A DNA stretch of 26,755 nt from Gammaproteobacteria bacterium (GCA_012965065.1 DTSX01000088.1:1-26755); one strand, 5' to 3'. Shown: positions 1-8,117, numbered from the stretch's first letter. Made by a program: numbers and translations. Notes: generated by a model from the sequence alone, not told the origin.

Positions 1-20
1 AGATACCTCTGCAAAAATTG

Positions 21-1223
21 TCACTCCGTTCTCAAAGCTTCAACTGGATCCAGTTGAGCGGCAGCCCTTGCTGGTAAAAAACCTGCCAATAAACCGATTG
101 CAAGTGAGATAACAACAGCATAAACAATGTAGTCCCAAGCGATGGCAATGGGCAAGTCTGGATAGAATATTAAGGCTGCGTTAACCGCGGCAAAACCGAT
201 CAACAATCCTAGAGCCGCCCCGAGTATGGCTAAGAAAATTGATTCCAAAAGAAACACATCTTGGATTTTTTTTCGCGACGCGCCGACTGCTCTTAACACT
301 CCTATTTCTGAGGTTCTTTCATTGACGGCAACGGTCATAATGGTAAAAATGCCAACGCCACCAACCAGCAGAGAGATTCCACCAAATGCTGCAACTGTGA
401 ATTTCAGCCATTTCATGATATCTCCTAACGTTTCCAGCATTTGTGCTTGTGTTGTAATTGTAATGTCTTCAACACCATGTCGGTCGATCATTAGTCTCTT
501 AATCGAAGCCACCGCTTCTTCTACTTGAATGTTCTCATAATGAACCACATCGATTTCTTGAAATGTGTTTTTATTAAACATGGTTTGAAATTTTGCCATT
601 GGAATATAAACAGCATCGTCCAAATCAATGCCTAAAAAATCACCTTTGGGGGGTAAGACACCAATGACACGAAAACGCTCAGAATTGACTCTGACTATTT
701 CCCCAAGTGGATTGGTATCGTAGAATAATTCATCTCTCAATTTTGGTCCTAAAACAACTAAGGATCGAGGTGATTTGGGGTTATCATGAGGCAAGTACTC
801 ACCAAGCATATCAGTTGCATTCACGATCACATCGTAATCAGCACCCGTTCCAACAACCATCGACCGTCTCATTTTTTTCCCATATTCGATTTCTCCATTG
901 CCAGCTGACAATGGAACCGCAACATCAATCACGGGCAAACGCTCTAAAGCCTCTGCGTCCTCAAAAGTTAGGGGTCTAACTGTTCCACCAATAGCTCCAA
1001 GTGGCATTCCGAATGTTTCTGTTTTTCCTGGAGAAATCCCGATGATGTTGGTTCCAAATTGTGTGAATTGAGAAACGATGTAGGATTGCAATCCTTCTCC
1101 CAAACTGGTTAAAAATATGACGCAGATAACACCGATAGCTATGCCCAAAGACGTTAAGAAACTCCTCATTTTTTGAGAAATAATGGAGTAAGATGAAAAA
1201 ATAAAAAGATCTTGAAGCTTCAT
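21..1223 (-). CDS. MacB/FtsX-type ABC transporter permease (second permease of the pump)
   Basis: Inner-membrane permease of a MacB-like ABC exporter, 400 residues. One N-terminal membrane helix lies at about residues 20-40 (SFLTSLGIAIGVICVIFLTS). A large periplasmic domain follows to about 270, then three C-terminal helices. The cytoplasmic loop ERTSEIGVLRAVGA and the ending PARAAAQLDPVEALR are typical of FtsX/MacB permeases. I chose ATG at 1223 over GTG at 1235: only one base separates it from the stop of the upstream permease (TAA-G-ATG), and its N-terminus (MKLQDLF) matches that of the sister permease (MKFSDLL). It is last of four co-directional genes (adaptor, ATPase, permease, permease). 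The substrate cannot be read from the sequence. The two permeases are of nearly equal length but clearly different, so a heterodimer is likely. Confidence 0.9.
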   Translation of the reverse strand: MKLQDLFIFSSYSIISQKMRSFLTSLGIAIGVICVIFLTSLGEGLQSYIVSQFTQFGTNIIGISPGKTETFGMPLGAIGGTVRPLTFEDAEALERLPVIDVAVPLSAGNGEIEYGKKMRRSMVVGTGADYDVIVNATDMLGEYLPHDNPKSPRSLVVLGPKLRDELFYDTNPLGEIVRVNSERFRVIGVLPPKGDFLGIDLDDAVYIPMAKFQTMFNKNTFQEIDVVHYENIQVEEAVASIKRLMIDRHGVEDITITTQAQMLETLGDIMKWLKFTVAAFGGISLLVGGVGIFTIMTVAVNERTSEIGVLRAVGASRKKIQDVFLLESIFLAILGAALGLLIGFAAVNAALIFYPDLPIAIAWDYIVYAVVISLAIGLLAGFLPARAAAQLDPVEALRTE

Positions 1224-1224
1224 C

Positions 1225-2439
1225 TTATTTCTCACCAGACAATGCGATCACCGGATCCAATTTTGCAGCTCTCCTAGCTGGGATTAAACCAAATAGAGCT
1301 CCACATATCAGGGCAACAAACAAGGAAACGACGGATGCCCATGTGGGCGGTAGAAAATTATAAGTTGGAAAAATGGTTTTAAGAGACAGGGTAATGGAGT
1401 GTCCCAGGATCAGTCCCAAGATGGCACCGGATCCTGATAAGAGGATGGCTTCAGTTAAAAAGAGATTGCTAATCTGTCGGTTTTTCGCCCCGATCGCCTT
1501 GAGTAGTCCTATCTCTGATTGTCTCTGAGAAACTGCGACCAACATAACGTTCATAATTAAAATACCGGCAACAAATAAACTGATCGACGCAATGGAAGCC
1601 AGAGCCATAGTCAATACATTAAAAATGTTGTCAAAAGATGCCATCACCGTATCTTGCCTAACCACGGTTATATCTTCTTTGCCTTGATGGCGTTTTTTTA
1701 TGATTCTAATGATATCTTTCTTGATCTGATCCATGTAAATACGACTTTCGGCTTCGGCAATTATCCTAAATAAGGAGGGACGATTGAACAATGCGGTCAC
1801 CAAGCTTACGGGCATAACGACAATTTTCTGGACATCGATACCAATGGCTCTGCCATCTGAATCAATAATACCAGTTACCCGGCATCGTCTATCGCCTACA
1901 CGCAGCCACTGACCAATTGCTCTTGAGGTGCCAAACAACTCTTTTTCAACCTCCTTACCAATGGCACAAACTGGTGGGGACCTGTCTAAAGTAACTCCAG
2001 GCAAAAAATCACCCTCACGCATTTCCCATCGTCTGACTCTCAAAAATTCAGGGGTAGTTCCAATCACTGGAACATCGCGCTCAAAGCCACCAAAGGATGC
2101 AGGCATTTCGCCAAGGACAATGGGAGCAATGGCTTTAATGGTGTCAATTTGTCTTAAGCTGATTGCATCCTCTACGGTTAGATCCCGTGGAGCAAGGCCT
2201 GCAAAATCAGCCGGCCCACCACCGCCTGATGTCTCGTGTTTTCCGGGAATAACAATAATTAAATTGGTTCCCAAGTCCCTAAATTCACTGGTAATGTAGT
2301 CTCTGGCACCTTCACCGACTGCGGTAAGCAATATCACCGCCATTACACCAATGGATGTAGCTATTAACAACATCATCGTTCTCAGTGGATATCGAATCAG
2401 TGAGCTGAAAGCAAGAAATAGTAGATCAGAAAATTTCAT
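1225..2439 (-). CDS. MacB/FtsX-type ABC transporter permease (first permease of the pump)
   Basis: Permease of 404 residues with MacB topology: membrane helix at about 20-42, periplasmic domain to about 275, and three C-terminal helices. It carries the family signatures SQRQSEIGLLKAIGA and PARRAAKLDPVIALSGEK. It has no fused ATPase domain, unlike E. coli MacB, so ATP hydrolysis must come from the separate ATPase gene just upstream. Its ATG overlaps the ATPase stop by four bases (ATGA), which suggests translational coupling. A glycine-rich stretch (SGGGGPADFAG) sits in the early periplasmic domain. It presumably pairs with the next permease. The role as half of a heterodimeric exporter is an inference from gene order and family. 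Confidence 0.9.
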   Translation of the reverse strand: MKFSDLLFLAFSSLIRYPLRTMMLLIATSIGVMAVILLTAVGEGARDYITSEFRDLGTNLIIVIPGKHETSGGGGPADFAGLAPRDLTVEDAISLRQIDTIKAIAPIVLGEMPASFGGFERDVPVIGTTPEFLRVRRWEMREGDFLPGVTLDRSPPVCAIGKEVEKELFGTSRAIGQWLRVGDRRCRVTGIIDSDGRAIGIDVQKIVVMPVSLVTALFNRPSLFRIIAEAESRIYMDQIKKDIIRIIKKRHQGKEDITVVRQDTVMASFDNIFNVLTMALASIASISLFVAGILIMNVMLVAVSQRQSEIGLLKAIGAKNRQISNLFLTEAILLSGSGAILGLILGHSITLSLKTIFPTYNFLPPTWASVVSLFVALICGALFGLIPARRAAKLDPVIALSGEK

Positions 2440-3119
2440 ATTCCTTGCTGCGTTTGATTAAAGATTATTTTGCCGTCCAACAATCTAATAACTCTGTTTG
2501 ATCTTTTGCCAATTTCTTTGTCATGGGTTACCAAAATAAGCGTCAATCCCCCTTGATTGAGTTCTTCAATGAGCTCAACAATTTCCGATCCTGAAGTTGA
2601 ATCAAGGTTTCCAGTAGGCTCGTCTGCCAATAAAACTTCTGGCTCCATGACAATGGACCGAGCAATGGCAACCCGTTGCCTTTCGCCACCTGAGAGTTGT
2701 TCTGGCCTGTGATCGGATCGATCTGTTAAATTGACTCTGGCTAAGGCTTTGGCAACTTTTTCAGCTCTCATTTTCTGAGAATGGCCCGCTAAAATCATGG
2801 GAATTTCGACATTTTCTGCAGCCGTTAATCTAGGTATTAAATGAAACGATTGAAAGATAAATCCAATTTTTGTGGATCTTATATTTGCCATCTCATCGTC
2901 ATTCATTTCTGATGTGTTAATACCAGATAATATGTAATCTCCAGAGGATGGTGTATCCAGCAAGCCCAGTATATTCAGTAAAGTTGTTTTACCACATCCT
3001 GATACGCCCATGATCGATACATAATCACCCTGTGAAATCGATAGATCTATAGCATCCAACGCATGGACAACCTGGTTACCTACTTGGAATTCCCTGGATA
3101 AATTTTTTAACTGGATCAT
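2436..3119 (-). CDS. MacB/LolD-type ABC transporter ATP-binding protein
   Basis: Cytoplasmic ATPase of 227 residues that should drive the two adjacent permeases. All nucleotide-binding motifs are present: Walker A GVSGCGKT (38-45), Q-loop Gln90, signature LSGGE (142-146), Walker B VLLADE (162-167), then PTGNLD, and switch His199. Length and motif wording match the LolD/MacB/FtsE group. Its ATG overlaps the adaptor stop by four bases, and its own stop overlaps the next permease start in the same way, so three genes are coupled by ATGA junctions. A LolCDE lipoprotein-sorting role is less likely because a HlyD-type adaptor heads the operon. Confidence 0.94.
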   Translation of the reverse strand: MIQLKNLSREFQVGNQVVHALDAIDLSISQGDYVSIMGVSGCGKTTLLNILGLLDTPSSGDYILSGINTSEMNDDEMANIRSTKIGFIFQSFHLIPRLTAAENVEIPMILAGHSQKMRAEKVAKALARVNLTDRSDHRPEQLSGGERQRVAIARSIVMEPEVLLADEPTGNLDSTSGSEIVELIEELNQGGLTLILVTHDKEIGKRSNRVIRLLDGKIIFNQTQQGI

Positions 3120-4306
3120 TGACCAATAGAAACACTCACAGAGTTTTGCTCGGATTCGGATTCTTCTGCATCATCCTTTTCAACCTCAACCTTTACTCCA
3201 GCTTTGACTCCTTCTCGATCTACAGACAAAACAACTTGGTCGTCTTCACTCAACCCATTGGTAACTTCTGTGTACTGCCAATTACCAATGCCTACCTCGA
3301 TTTGTTTTTTTGTAAGTGTCATCGTCTCTGTGTCAATCACGTAGACAAAATTATCTCTCATGATCGTTTGGGTTGGTATGCTGAGTGTGTTTTCAACGCG
3401 ATCAATAATGACTTCGATATCAGCACTGTATCCTGGCAATAGGGTCTGGTTTGGGTTGTCAAAAATAGCTTCGATCTCGACGGTTCTTGCTTGTTTTTCA
3501 AGATCGAGAACATAGGGTGCTACACGTCTAACGGTTGCCGGAAATTCCTGATTTCCAAAAGCATCCATGGTGATTCTGGCTGTCATTCCAGACACAACCT
3601 CAGGTGCATCAATCTCATCAATAGGTGCACTGATATAGATGCAGCTGCTATCGATCAAATCAACCGTGGGTTTGGTGGCAACTCCCACCGGCGAAGGGGT
3701 AACATACTCGCCCAACTCGCCTTCTATTTCAGCAATGATGCCATCGAAGGGGGCAATCAACATGGTTCTTTCCAAAGACGCCTCAATAACCTCCACAGAT
3801 GCTTGATTAACCTCAACTTGAGTCAAGGCGGCATCACAGGCCGCAGACTGTGATTCAGCATTGCTAACTGCCGTTTCAGCATCTTCTTCTGATGCCAACC
3901 CACGCTCCAGAAGCTCTGTTTTTCTCTTGGCTTCTCTTTGCGCTCTGTCCGATAAAATACAGACCTGTTGAGCGCTTCGCTCAGCAGCTTTAACCCTCGC
4001 TTTTGATTCTTTAACCCTCGCTTTTGATTCCTTATTCCACAGTTCAATGAGTATTTGGTCTTTTTGCACCAGATCCCCTTCCTTGACCTGCAAGAATGCG
4101 ATTTGCCCGCCTATTGCCGGTGACATTTTCGAACGTCTGCATGCATCGATGGTACCGGCTCTTGTATTGGACACGGTTTGCTCAACGGTCTTGATTTCGG
4201 GATAAACTGCACTGACGGTAATTGGATCTTGTTCACGGCCCATAACCACATAGATCACAACCGCAACAACGGCCAATACCAGTACTATTTTTGTGTTCTT
4301 GCTCAT
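3116..4306 (-). CDS. HlyD/MacA-type periplasmic adaptor protein
   Basis: Membrane-fusion protein of 396 residues that should link the ABC permeases to a TolC-like outer-membrane channel. An N-terminal membrane anchor lies at about 6-22. Two lipoyl half-motifs (about 59-90 and 183-205) flank an alpha-helical hairpin at about 92-181, followed by beta-barrel and membrane-proximal domains. At the hairpin tip, Arg128, Leu132 and Ser139 fit the Rx3Lx6S pattern reported for TolC-docking adaptors. Cys116 and Cys157 sit at nearly equal distances from the tip and could face each other. A 21-base perfect tandem repeat doubles ESKARVK (93-106). The C-terminus is rich in Glu, Ser and Val. It is the first gene of the operon; no TolC gene lies in the window. 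The substrate is unknown. Confidence 0.92.
   Translation of the reverse strand: MSKNTKIVLVLAVVAVVIYVVMGREQDPITVSAVYPEIKTVEQTVSNTRAGTIDACRRSKMSPAIGGQIAFLQVKEGDLVQKDQILIELWNKESKARVKESKARVKAAERSAQQVCILSDRAQREAKRKTELLERGLASEEDAETAVSNAESQSAACDAALTQVEVNQASVEVIEASLERTMLIAPFDGIIAEIEGELGEYVTPSPVGVATKPTVDLIDSSCIYISAPIDEIDAPEVVSGMTARITMDAFGNQEFPATVRRVAPYVLDLEKQARTVEIEAIFDNPNQTLLPGYSADIEVIIDRVENTLSIPTQTIMRDNFVYVIDTETMTLTKKQIEVGIGNWQYTEVTNGLSEDDQVVLSVDREGVKAGVKVEVEKDDAEESESEQNSVSVSIGQ
3988..4029 (-). repeat. Perfect 21-bp tandem duplication inside the adaptor gene
   Basis: Two identical adjacent copies (3988-4008 and 4009-4029) are in frame and encode ESKARVK twice, at adaptor residues 93-106, the start of the first hairpin helix. 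Seven residues equal one coiled-coil heptad, so the repeat keeps the helix register. The copies are identical at synonymous positions as well. Confidence 0.95.
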
Positions 4307-4367
4307 ATTATTTTTTCAGTCCAAAGAATTGTACCTTCTCGGTTACGAAATGCCACAGATACCGCAT

Positions 4368-4388
4368 TGTAAGTTACAGTTAGTTACA
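4368..4388. promoter_or_regulatory. Candidate operator in the divergent promoter region upstream of the pump operon
   Basis: In the 165-base region between the pump operon and the lipoprotein gene, TGTAA-g-TTACA (4368-4378) is a palindrome around one central base. AGTTACA occurs at 4372-4378 and again at 4382-4388, a ten-base period, so both copies face the same side of the helix. A -10-like hexamer (TACAAT on the minus strand, 4366-4371) overlaps the left copy about 60 bases before the adaptor start; I could not find a convincing -35. The layout suits a repressor site, but no regulator gene is nearby. Low certainty. Confidence 0.3.
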
Positions 4389-4458
4389 TATACCATCAAC
4401 ATTGTGAGAAACCATTTTTTCTTCACAGTTGTTTGTTAACCTTATTTCATTGCTGAAC

Positions 4459-4463
4459 GAGGA
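4459..4463 (+). promoter_or_regulatory. Ribosome binding site of the glycine-zipper lipoprotein gene
   Basis: GAGGA lies eight bases before the ATG at 4472 and fixes that start. It is one of the few clear Shine-Dalgarno sequences in the window. Confidence 0.7.
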
Positions 4464-4471
4464 CAGACTTT

Positions 4472-4858
4472 ATGAAACATCTTGCCTATCTGCTGTGTTT
4501 GTGTCTTGTCTCAGGCTGTATTGCCACCCAATCAGGTTCTATTTTTAACACCGGCAGTGGCAAACCTATTGTCGACACCAAAGGGGTCAATATGTCCCAA
4601 TATGAATTGGATCTGGAAGAATGCTCCACTTTTGCGGAGGATATATCAACTGGAAAAAGTATAGCAAAAGGTGCGGTAACAGGGGCTGCCGTAGGAGCAG
4701 TGATTGAAGCGATTACGGAAGATGTAAGATCCAGGAGAGATGCCATCGAGGTCGGGGCTGTTTCCGGTGGTGCCCAATCGGGAATTAGAGCGGTTCGAGA
4801 AAAAGAACAAATAGTTAGACGTTGTTTGAGAGGCAGAGGCTATAAAGTTTTAAACTAG
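4472..4858 (+). CDS. Small glycine-zipper outer-membrane lipoprotein
   Basis: A 128-residue lipoprotein of unknown exact function. The signal peptide ends in the lipobox VSGC with Cys16. Ile at +2 fits sorting to the outer membrane under the E. coli rule. The middle has a Gly/Ala-rich segment, GAVTGAAVGAVIEAI (about 68-82), followed by a charged helix and a second Gly-rich stretch (GAVSGGAQSG), the glycine-zipper pattern seen in many small envelope proteins. The ending CLRGRGYKVLN, with a preceding Cys in ECSTFAED, is typical of this group, and the two cysteines may form a disulfide. It diverges from the pump operon and converges on msrA, with only three bases between their stops. Confidence 0.75.
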   Translation: MKHLAYLLCLCLVSGCIATQSGSIFNTGSGKPIVDTKGVNMSQYELDLEECSTFAEDISTGKSIAKGAVTGAAVGAVIEAITEDVRSRRDAIEVGAVSGGAQSGIRAVREKEQIVRRCLRGRGYKVLN

Positions 4859-4861
4859 CAT

Positions 4862-5500
4862 TTACCCTTCCAGAAAAACTCCAGTACCCCCCAAACCACA
4901 ATAACCATTTGGATTTTTGGCTAAATATTGCTGATGGTAGTCTTCAGCAAAAAAGAACTCTTCGAGTGGCTTTATTTCCGTCACTATGCTGTCACGACCA
5001 AATTCAGTCAGCCGTTCTTGGTATTCAGACTTAGTTTGATTAATCAGATCCAAAGTGATCTCATCAGAAAAGAAAATAGCGGAACGATATTGTGTGCCTA
5101 TATCGTTGCCTTGTCGCATATATTCGGTGGGATCATGTCCTTCCCAAAAAATTCTTAGGAGTTCTCTGAGTAGCACCATTGCTGGGTCGTACACAACTAA
5201 AACGGCTTCAGTATGACCGGTGTTTCCGGAACAAACTTCTTGGTAAGTTGGATTTTTTGTGTAGCCACCGATATAACCAACACTGGTTGAATAGACACCG
5301 TGTTGTTGCCAAAATAATTTTTCAGCACCCCAAAAACAACCCATGGCTACGTGCAATTCTTTGCATTCTCTGGGATAAGGTCCTTGCACATCTTGGCCAT
5401 TTACATAGTGCTTGGGTGAGACGGTTAAAGATTGATCTCTCCCCGTTAAGGCATCCTTGGGATCGGGCATCTCAATTTTCTTGTTCAAATCGAATATCAT
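4862..5500 (-). CDS. msrA: Peptide-methionine (S)-S-oxide reductase MsrA
   Basis: Reduces the S-epimer of methionine sulfoxide in proteins, probably in the cytoplasm, since no signal peptide is visible. It is 212 residues, the same length as the E. coli enzyme as I recall it. The catalytic motif GCFWGAE has Cys55, with GYIGG, GHTEAV and a C-terminal GYCGLGG that supplies resolving Cys201. E. coli-type MsrA has a second C-terminal cysteine eight residues later; here that position is Phe209, so only one recycling cysteine remains. It is monocistronic and faces away from the TPR gene across about 98 bases. The periplasmic repair pair msrPQ lies about 4 kb away. Confidence 0.96.
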   Translation of the reverse strand: MIFDLNKKIEMPDPKDALTGRDQSLTVSPKHYVNGQDVQGPYPRECKELHVAMGCFWGAEKLFWQQHGVYSTSVGYIGGYTKNPTYQEVCSGNTGHTEAVLVVYDPAMVLLRELLRIFWEGHDPTEYMRQGNDIGTQYRSAIFFSDEITLDLINQTKSEYQERLTEFGRDSIVTEIKPLEEFFFAEDYHQQYLAKNPNGYCGLGGTGVFLEG

Positions 5501-5598
5501 GTTTTGGTGTAGCGTGTACGGACCATTCTGTGTAGTATTTATGATAGATTAAAATCAAACAGCATAAAAAGAATTTTTAAGATCGGGATTGTAGTACG

Positions 5599-6951
5599 TT
5601 GCAAAAATACTGTTCTAAAGTTGCTCTCAGTTCTCTGCTCTTGAGTGTATTTATTATCTCATTTTCATCCTCTGCCCAAGAAGGTACACAACAAGAACTC
5701 TTGGACAAAAGGGTGGAACTGCAACAGAAATTCTTAAATTTATACGACCAAGAACGTTATCAACAAAGTATTTTAGCAGCATCAGAAATCCTAAACATCA
5801 CTCAAGAAATATATGGCCCTGCAAGCCTCAAATTGATTGGTCCCTTGAATAACCTGGCTAGTTCCTACTTTATGATCGGTGATTTTGAGCAAGCTATAAA
5901 ACTCTTCACCGAATGCATTGCTCTGATCGAAGCAGAAAACGTTATCTCCTCTAAGTTAATCTCTCCACTAGTCGCTTTGGGACTGGCTCTTAACCAATCT
6001 GAACAATACAACGATGCGGTTGAAATCTTTAAACGGGCCCTCCATATCAACTGGGTAAATAGCGGTTTTTACAATTTGGAACAGATTAAAATTCACGACT
6101 CATTAACCGAGAGCTTTATCGGATTAAGCAACATGGAAGAGGCAAACCATCACCAAAGTTTTCAACTAGGCATTTACAATAATCATTTTGGCAGAGACAA
6201 CACTAAGGTTGACGAATCCTTATTAAAGCTTGCGAATTGGTATAAAAGATCAGGACAAATATTGTCAGCGCGACTTGTGTATGAAGAACTCTTGGACAGA
6301 CAGCAGAATCGAGAAGATCAGGAGCCAAAAGCATTAATCAAGACCCTGCAAAGTATTTCTTTTTCCCACAGAAGAGAGGGGATCAGTATGTACGATAGTG
6401 TCAGTCCGTTGAAAAAGGCATTAAACCTCTTTGCCGAGAGTCAGAATCAAGACCTTCGTTTGAAGCTAGAGATTCTCATTGATTTGGGCGACACTTACAC
6501 CAGCTATGGCCGGGGGCAATCGGCTGTCAAAGCATATCAAGATTGCTGGCAGTTAATCGAAGAAGATTCCACACTAAGACCCGAGATAGAAGAACGGTTC
6601 TCTAAACCAGCAAGAGTTAGGAGTATTTTAATTCCAAAAAGATACCCGATTGATCAGCCCGTTGAGAACATAAAGGATTACAAACAGGGTTCTTTAACCG
6701 TTAGATTTGATGTGGAAACAACAGGGAAAACAAAGAGGGTTAACATTATAGAGTCCGATCCTAGTGGGCTATTGGATAGAGCAGCTGTATCGGCAATCAA
6801 GAGCACAATATATCGGCCAACCTACATTGATGCTGAAGCTCAACCGAGCAAAGGACTGATTATCAGGCATGAGTTTTATTACCGACAAGCCATTGAAGAA
6901 TTTACTGCGCCTGAGATTGAAGATAAACCTCTTGAAAATCCTATTGCTTAG
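5599..6951 (+). CDS. Secreted TPR protein with a TonB-like C-terminal domain
   Basis: A 450-residue protein, probably periplasmic. The N-terminus is signal-peptide-like with cleavage near SSSA (about 26). Residues of about 30-330 form helical tetratricopeptide-like repeats (for example LNNLASSYFMIGDFEQAIKL and YNDAVEIFKRAL). From about 340 to 435 there is a TonB C-terminal fold (GSLTVRFDVETTGKTKRVNI, then LDRAAVSAIKSTIYRP). The start is a TTG: an in-frame stop at 5578-5580 and a good signal sequence leave little alternative. It lacks the Pro-rich linker and permanent membrane anchor of classical TonB, so energy transduction is unlikely; a scaffold or peptidoglycan/outer-membrane contact role is an inference. 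Its stop overlaps that of the converging MFS gene. Confidence 0.75.
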   Translation: MQKYCSKVALSSLLLSVFIISFSSSAQEGTQQELLDKRVELQQKFLNLYDQERYQQSILAASEILNITQEIYGPASLKLIGPLNNLASSYFMIGDFEQAIKLFTECIALIEAENVISSKLISPLVALGLALNQSEQYNDAVEIFKRALHINWVNSGFYNLEQIKIHDSLTESFIGLSNMEEANHHQSFQLGIYNNHFGRDNTKVDESLLKLANWYKRSGQILSARLVYEELLDRQQNREDQEPKALIKTLQSISFSHRREGISMYDSVSPLKKALNLFAESQNQDLRLKLEILIDLGDTYTSYGRGQSAVKAYQDCWQLIEEDSTLRPEIEERFSKPARVRSILIPKRYPIDQPVENIKDYKQGSLTVRFDVETTGKTKRVNIIESDPSGLLDRAAVSAIKSTIYRPTYIDAEAQPSKGLIIRHEFYYRQAIEEFTAPEIEDKPLENPIA

Positions 6952-8099
6952 CTAGATTGCATCTCGGTTCTACTCCCAGCGGAGATGAAAATCACCAAGT
7001 AGATCAGAGTAAACAGCGCCATTGACCAACCGAAAGCAAAAGTCCCAAAAAGATCCATAGCCGTCCCAATCACTGGCGGACCAATGATTTCCCCTAAGCA
7101 TAAAAAGAAAATAAAACTGGCGTTGGCAGATGCCAATAAACTGCCTTTGAATTTTTGCCCAAGCATGGTCAACCCCAGAGAATAGAAGCTCATAATTGCG
7201 CCTCCCAAAACAAATAAGATGCCCAGACGCATTAACGGTGCAGCAAAAACAAACGGCATGATTGACAGGGTTGCTATGGTAACCAGAGCTATGAAAATCA
7301 TTAATTTTCTTTTATCGACTTTATCGGCAAACCAACCAACAAAAAGAGGCATGGCTAATTCACCACTACCAAGCCAAGCAATAGTTCTGGATGATTGGGC
7401 GTAATTTAAATCAAATTGAAGAGCAAAAATTGGAAGCAAGTAAGCTGTTGCAGCATACAAAAACCCCATCATCCAGCTCGATCCCATCAGTCCAGGGCTT
7501 GAAACCATATGATTCCACATAGAAATGTCATCTGCCATCTCATTGATGGGTAAATCCGACATTGTCCATATGGGAATTGCAGCGACGAGTATAAACCCAG
7601 CAGCAAGATAAAATGCTGTATTGCTCTCAACCCCAATGACTGAAAACATCAAAACCCCAACAATAAATCCCAAGGACAACAACGCAGAATAAGCGCCAAT
7701 TATTTTTCCTCGGTTGTGATCCTCAGCAAAACCGTTAATCCAGACTTCACTTAACAACCAGATGCCAGTGCCCCCTGCCCCAAGTAAAAATCTCAAAATA
7801 AACCAGCTGAATAAATCAGGAAAAAGAGGCAGACAAATGCAACACGTTGCAACCAGGACCAGACAAAATTTAATGACATTTGTTTGCCCCCAATAATTAA
7901 TAAACTTTGGCATAAAAGGAGTTGTTAAAACTGCTGCAAGTGCTGGCATTGCAGAATTTAGGCCTATCAAAGTGCTGCTGATCCCCCAACTCTTTAAAGT
8001 TAAGGTGCTCAAAGGCATGGTGATTCCAAAAGTAACGCCCGCCATACTGATCATGGCAACAATTAAAATGATTTTTTTATAATTATTTGAAACGTTCAT
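6948..8099 (-). CDS. Major facilitator superfamily transporter (YcaD/CynX-like)
   Basis: A 383-residue integral membrane protein with about 12 hydrophobic helices. It begins with an MFS first-helix pattern (ITMPLSTLTLKSWGISSTLIG) and has the loop motif GWFADKVDKRKLM between helices 6 and 8. RFLLGAGGTGIWLLSEVWING is typical of the YcaD-like group. The substrate is unknown. It follows the TRAP-type binding lipoprotein by 18 bases on the same strand, so both are probably on one transcript. The stop codon overlaps the stop of the converging TPR gene by two bases. The MFS call is firm; the subgroup is tentative. Confidence 0.88.
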   Translation of the reverse strand: MNVSNNYKKIILIVAMISMAGVTFGITMPLSTLTLKSWGISSTLIGLNSAMPALAAVLTTPFMPKFINYWGQTNVIKFCLVLVATCCICLPLFPDLFSWFILRFLLGAGGTGIWLLSEVWINGFAEDHNRGKIIGAYSALLSLGFIVGVLMFSVIGVESNTAFYLAAGFILVAAIPIWTMSDLPINEMADDISMWNHMVSSPGLMGSSWMMGFLYAATAYLLPIFALQFDLNYAQSSRTIAWLGSGELAMPLFVGWFADKVDKRKLMIFIALVTIATLSIMPFVFAAPLMRLGILFVLGGAIMSFYSLGLTMLGQKFKGSLLASANASFIFFLCLGEIIGPPVIGTAMDLFGTFAFGWSMALFTLIYLVIFISAGSRTEMQSS

Positions 8100-8117
8100 A
8101 TATGTGAAGATGTTTAG

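Noticed and set aside
1224..1235. GTG at 1235 as start of the last permease
   Set aside because: ATG at 1223 is one base past the upstream stop and gives the same N-terminal pattern as the sister permease.
2436..4306. LolCDE lipoprotein-release system
   Set aside because: The ATPase and permeases resemble it, but a HlyD-type adaptor with a TolC-docking hairpin leads the operon, which fits a MacAB-like exporter.
5540..5545. TATGAT as a -10 box for the TPR gene
   Set aside because: No acceptable -35 hexamer lies 16-18 bases upstream, and such hexamers are common in AT-rich sequence.
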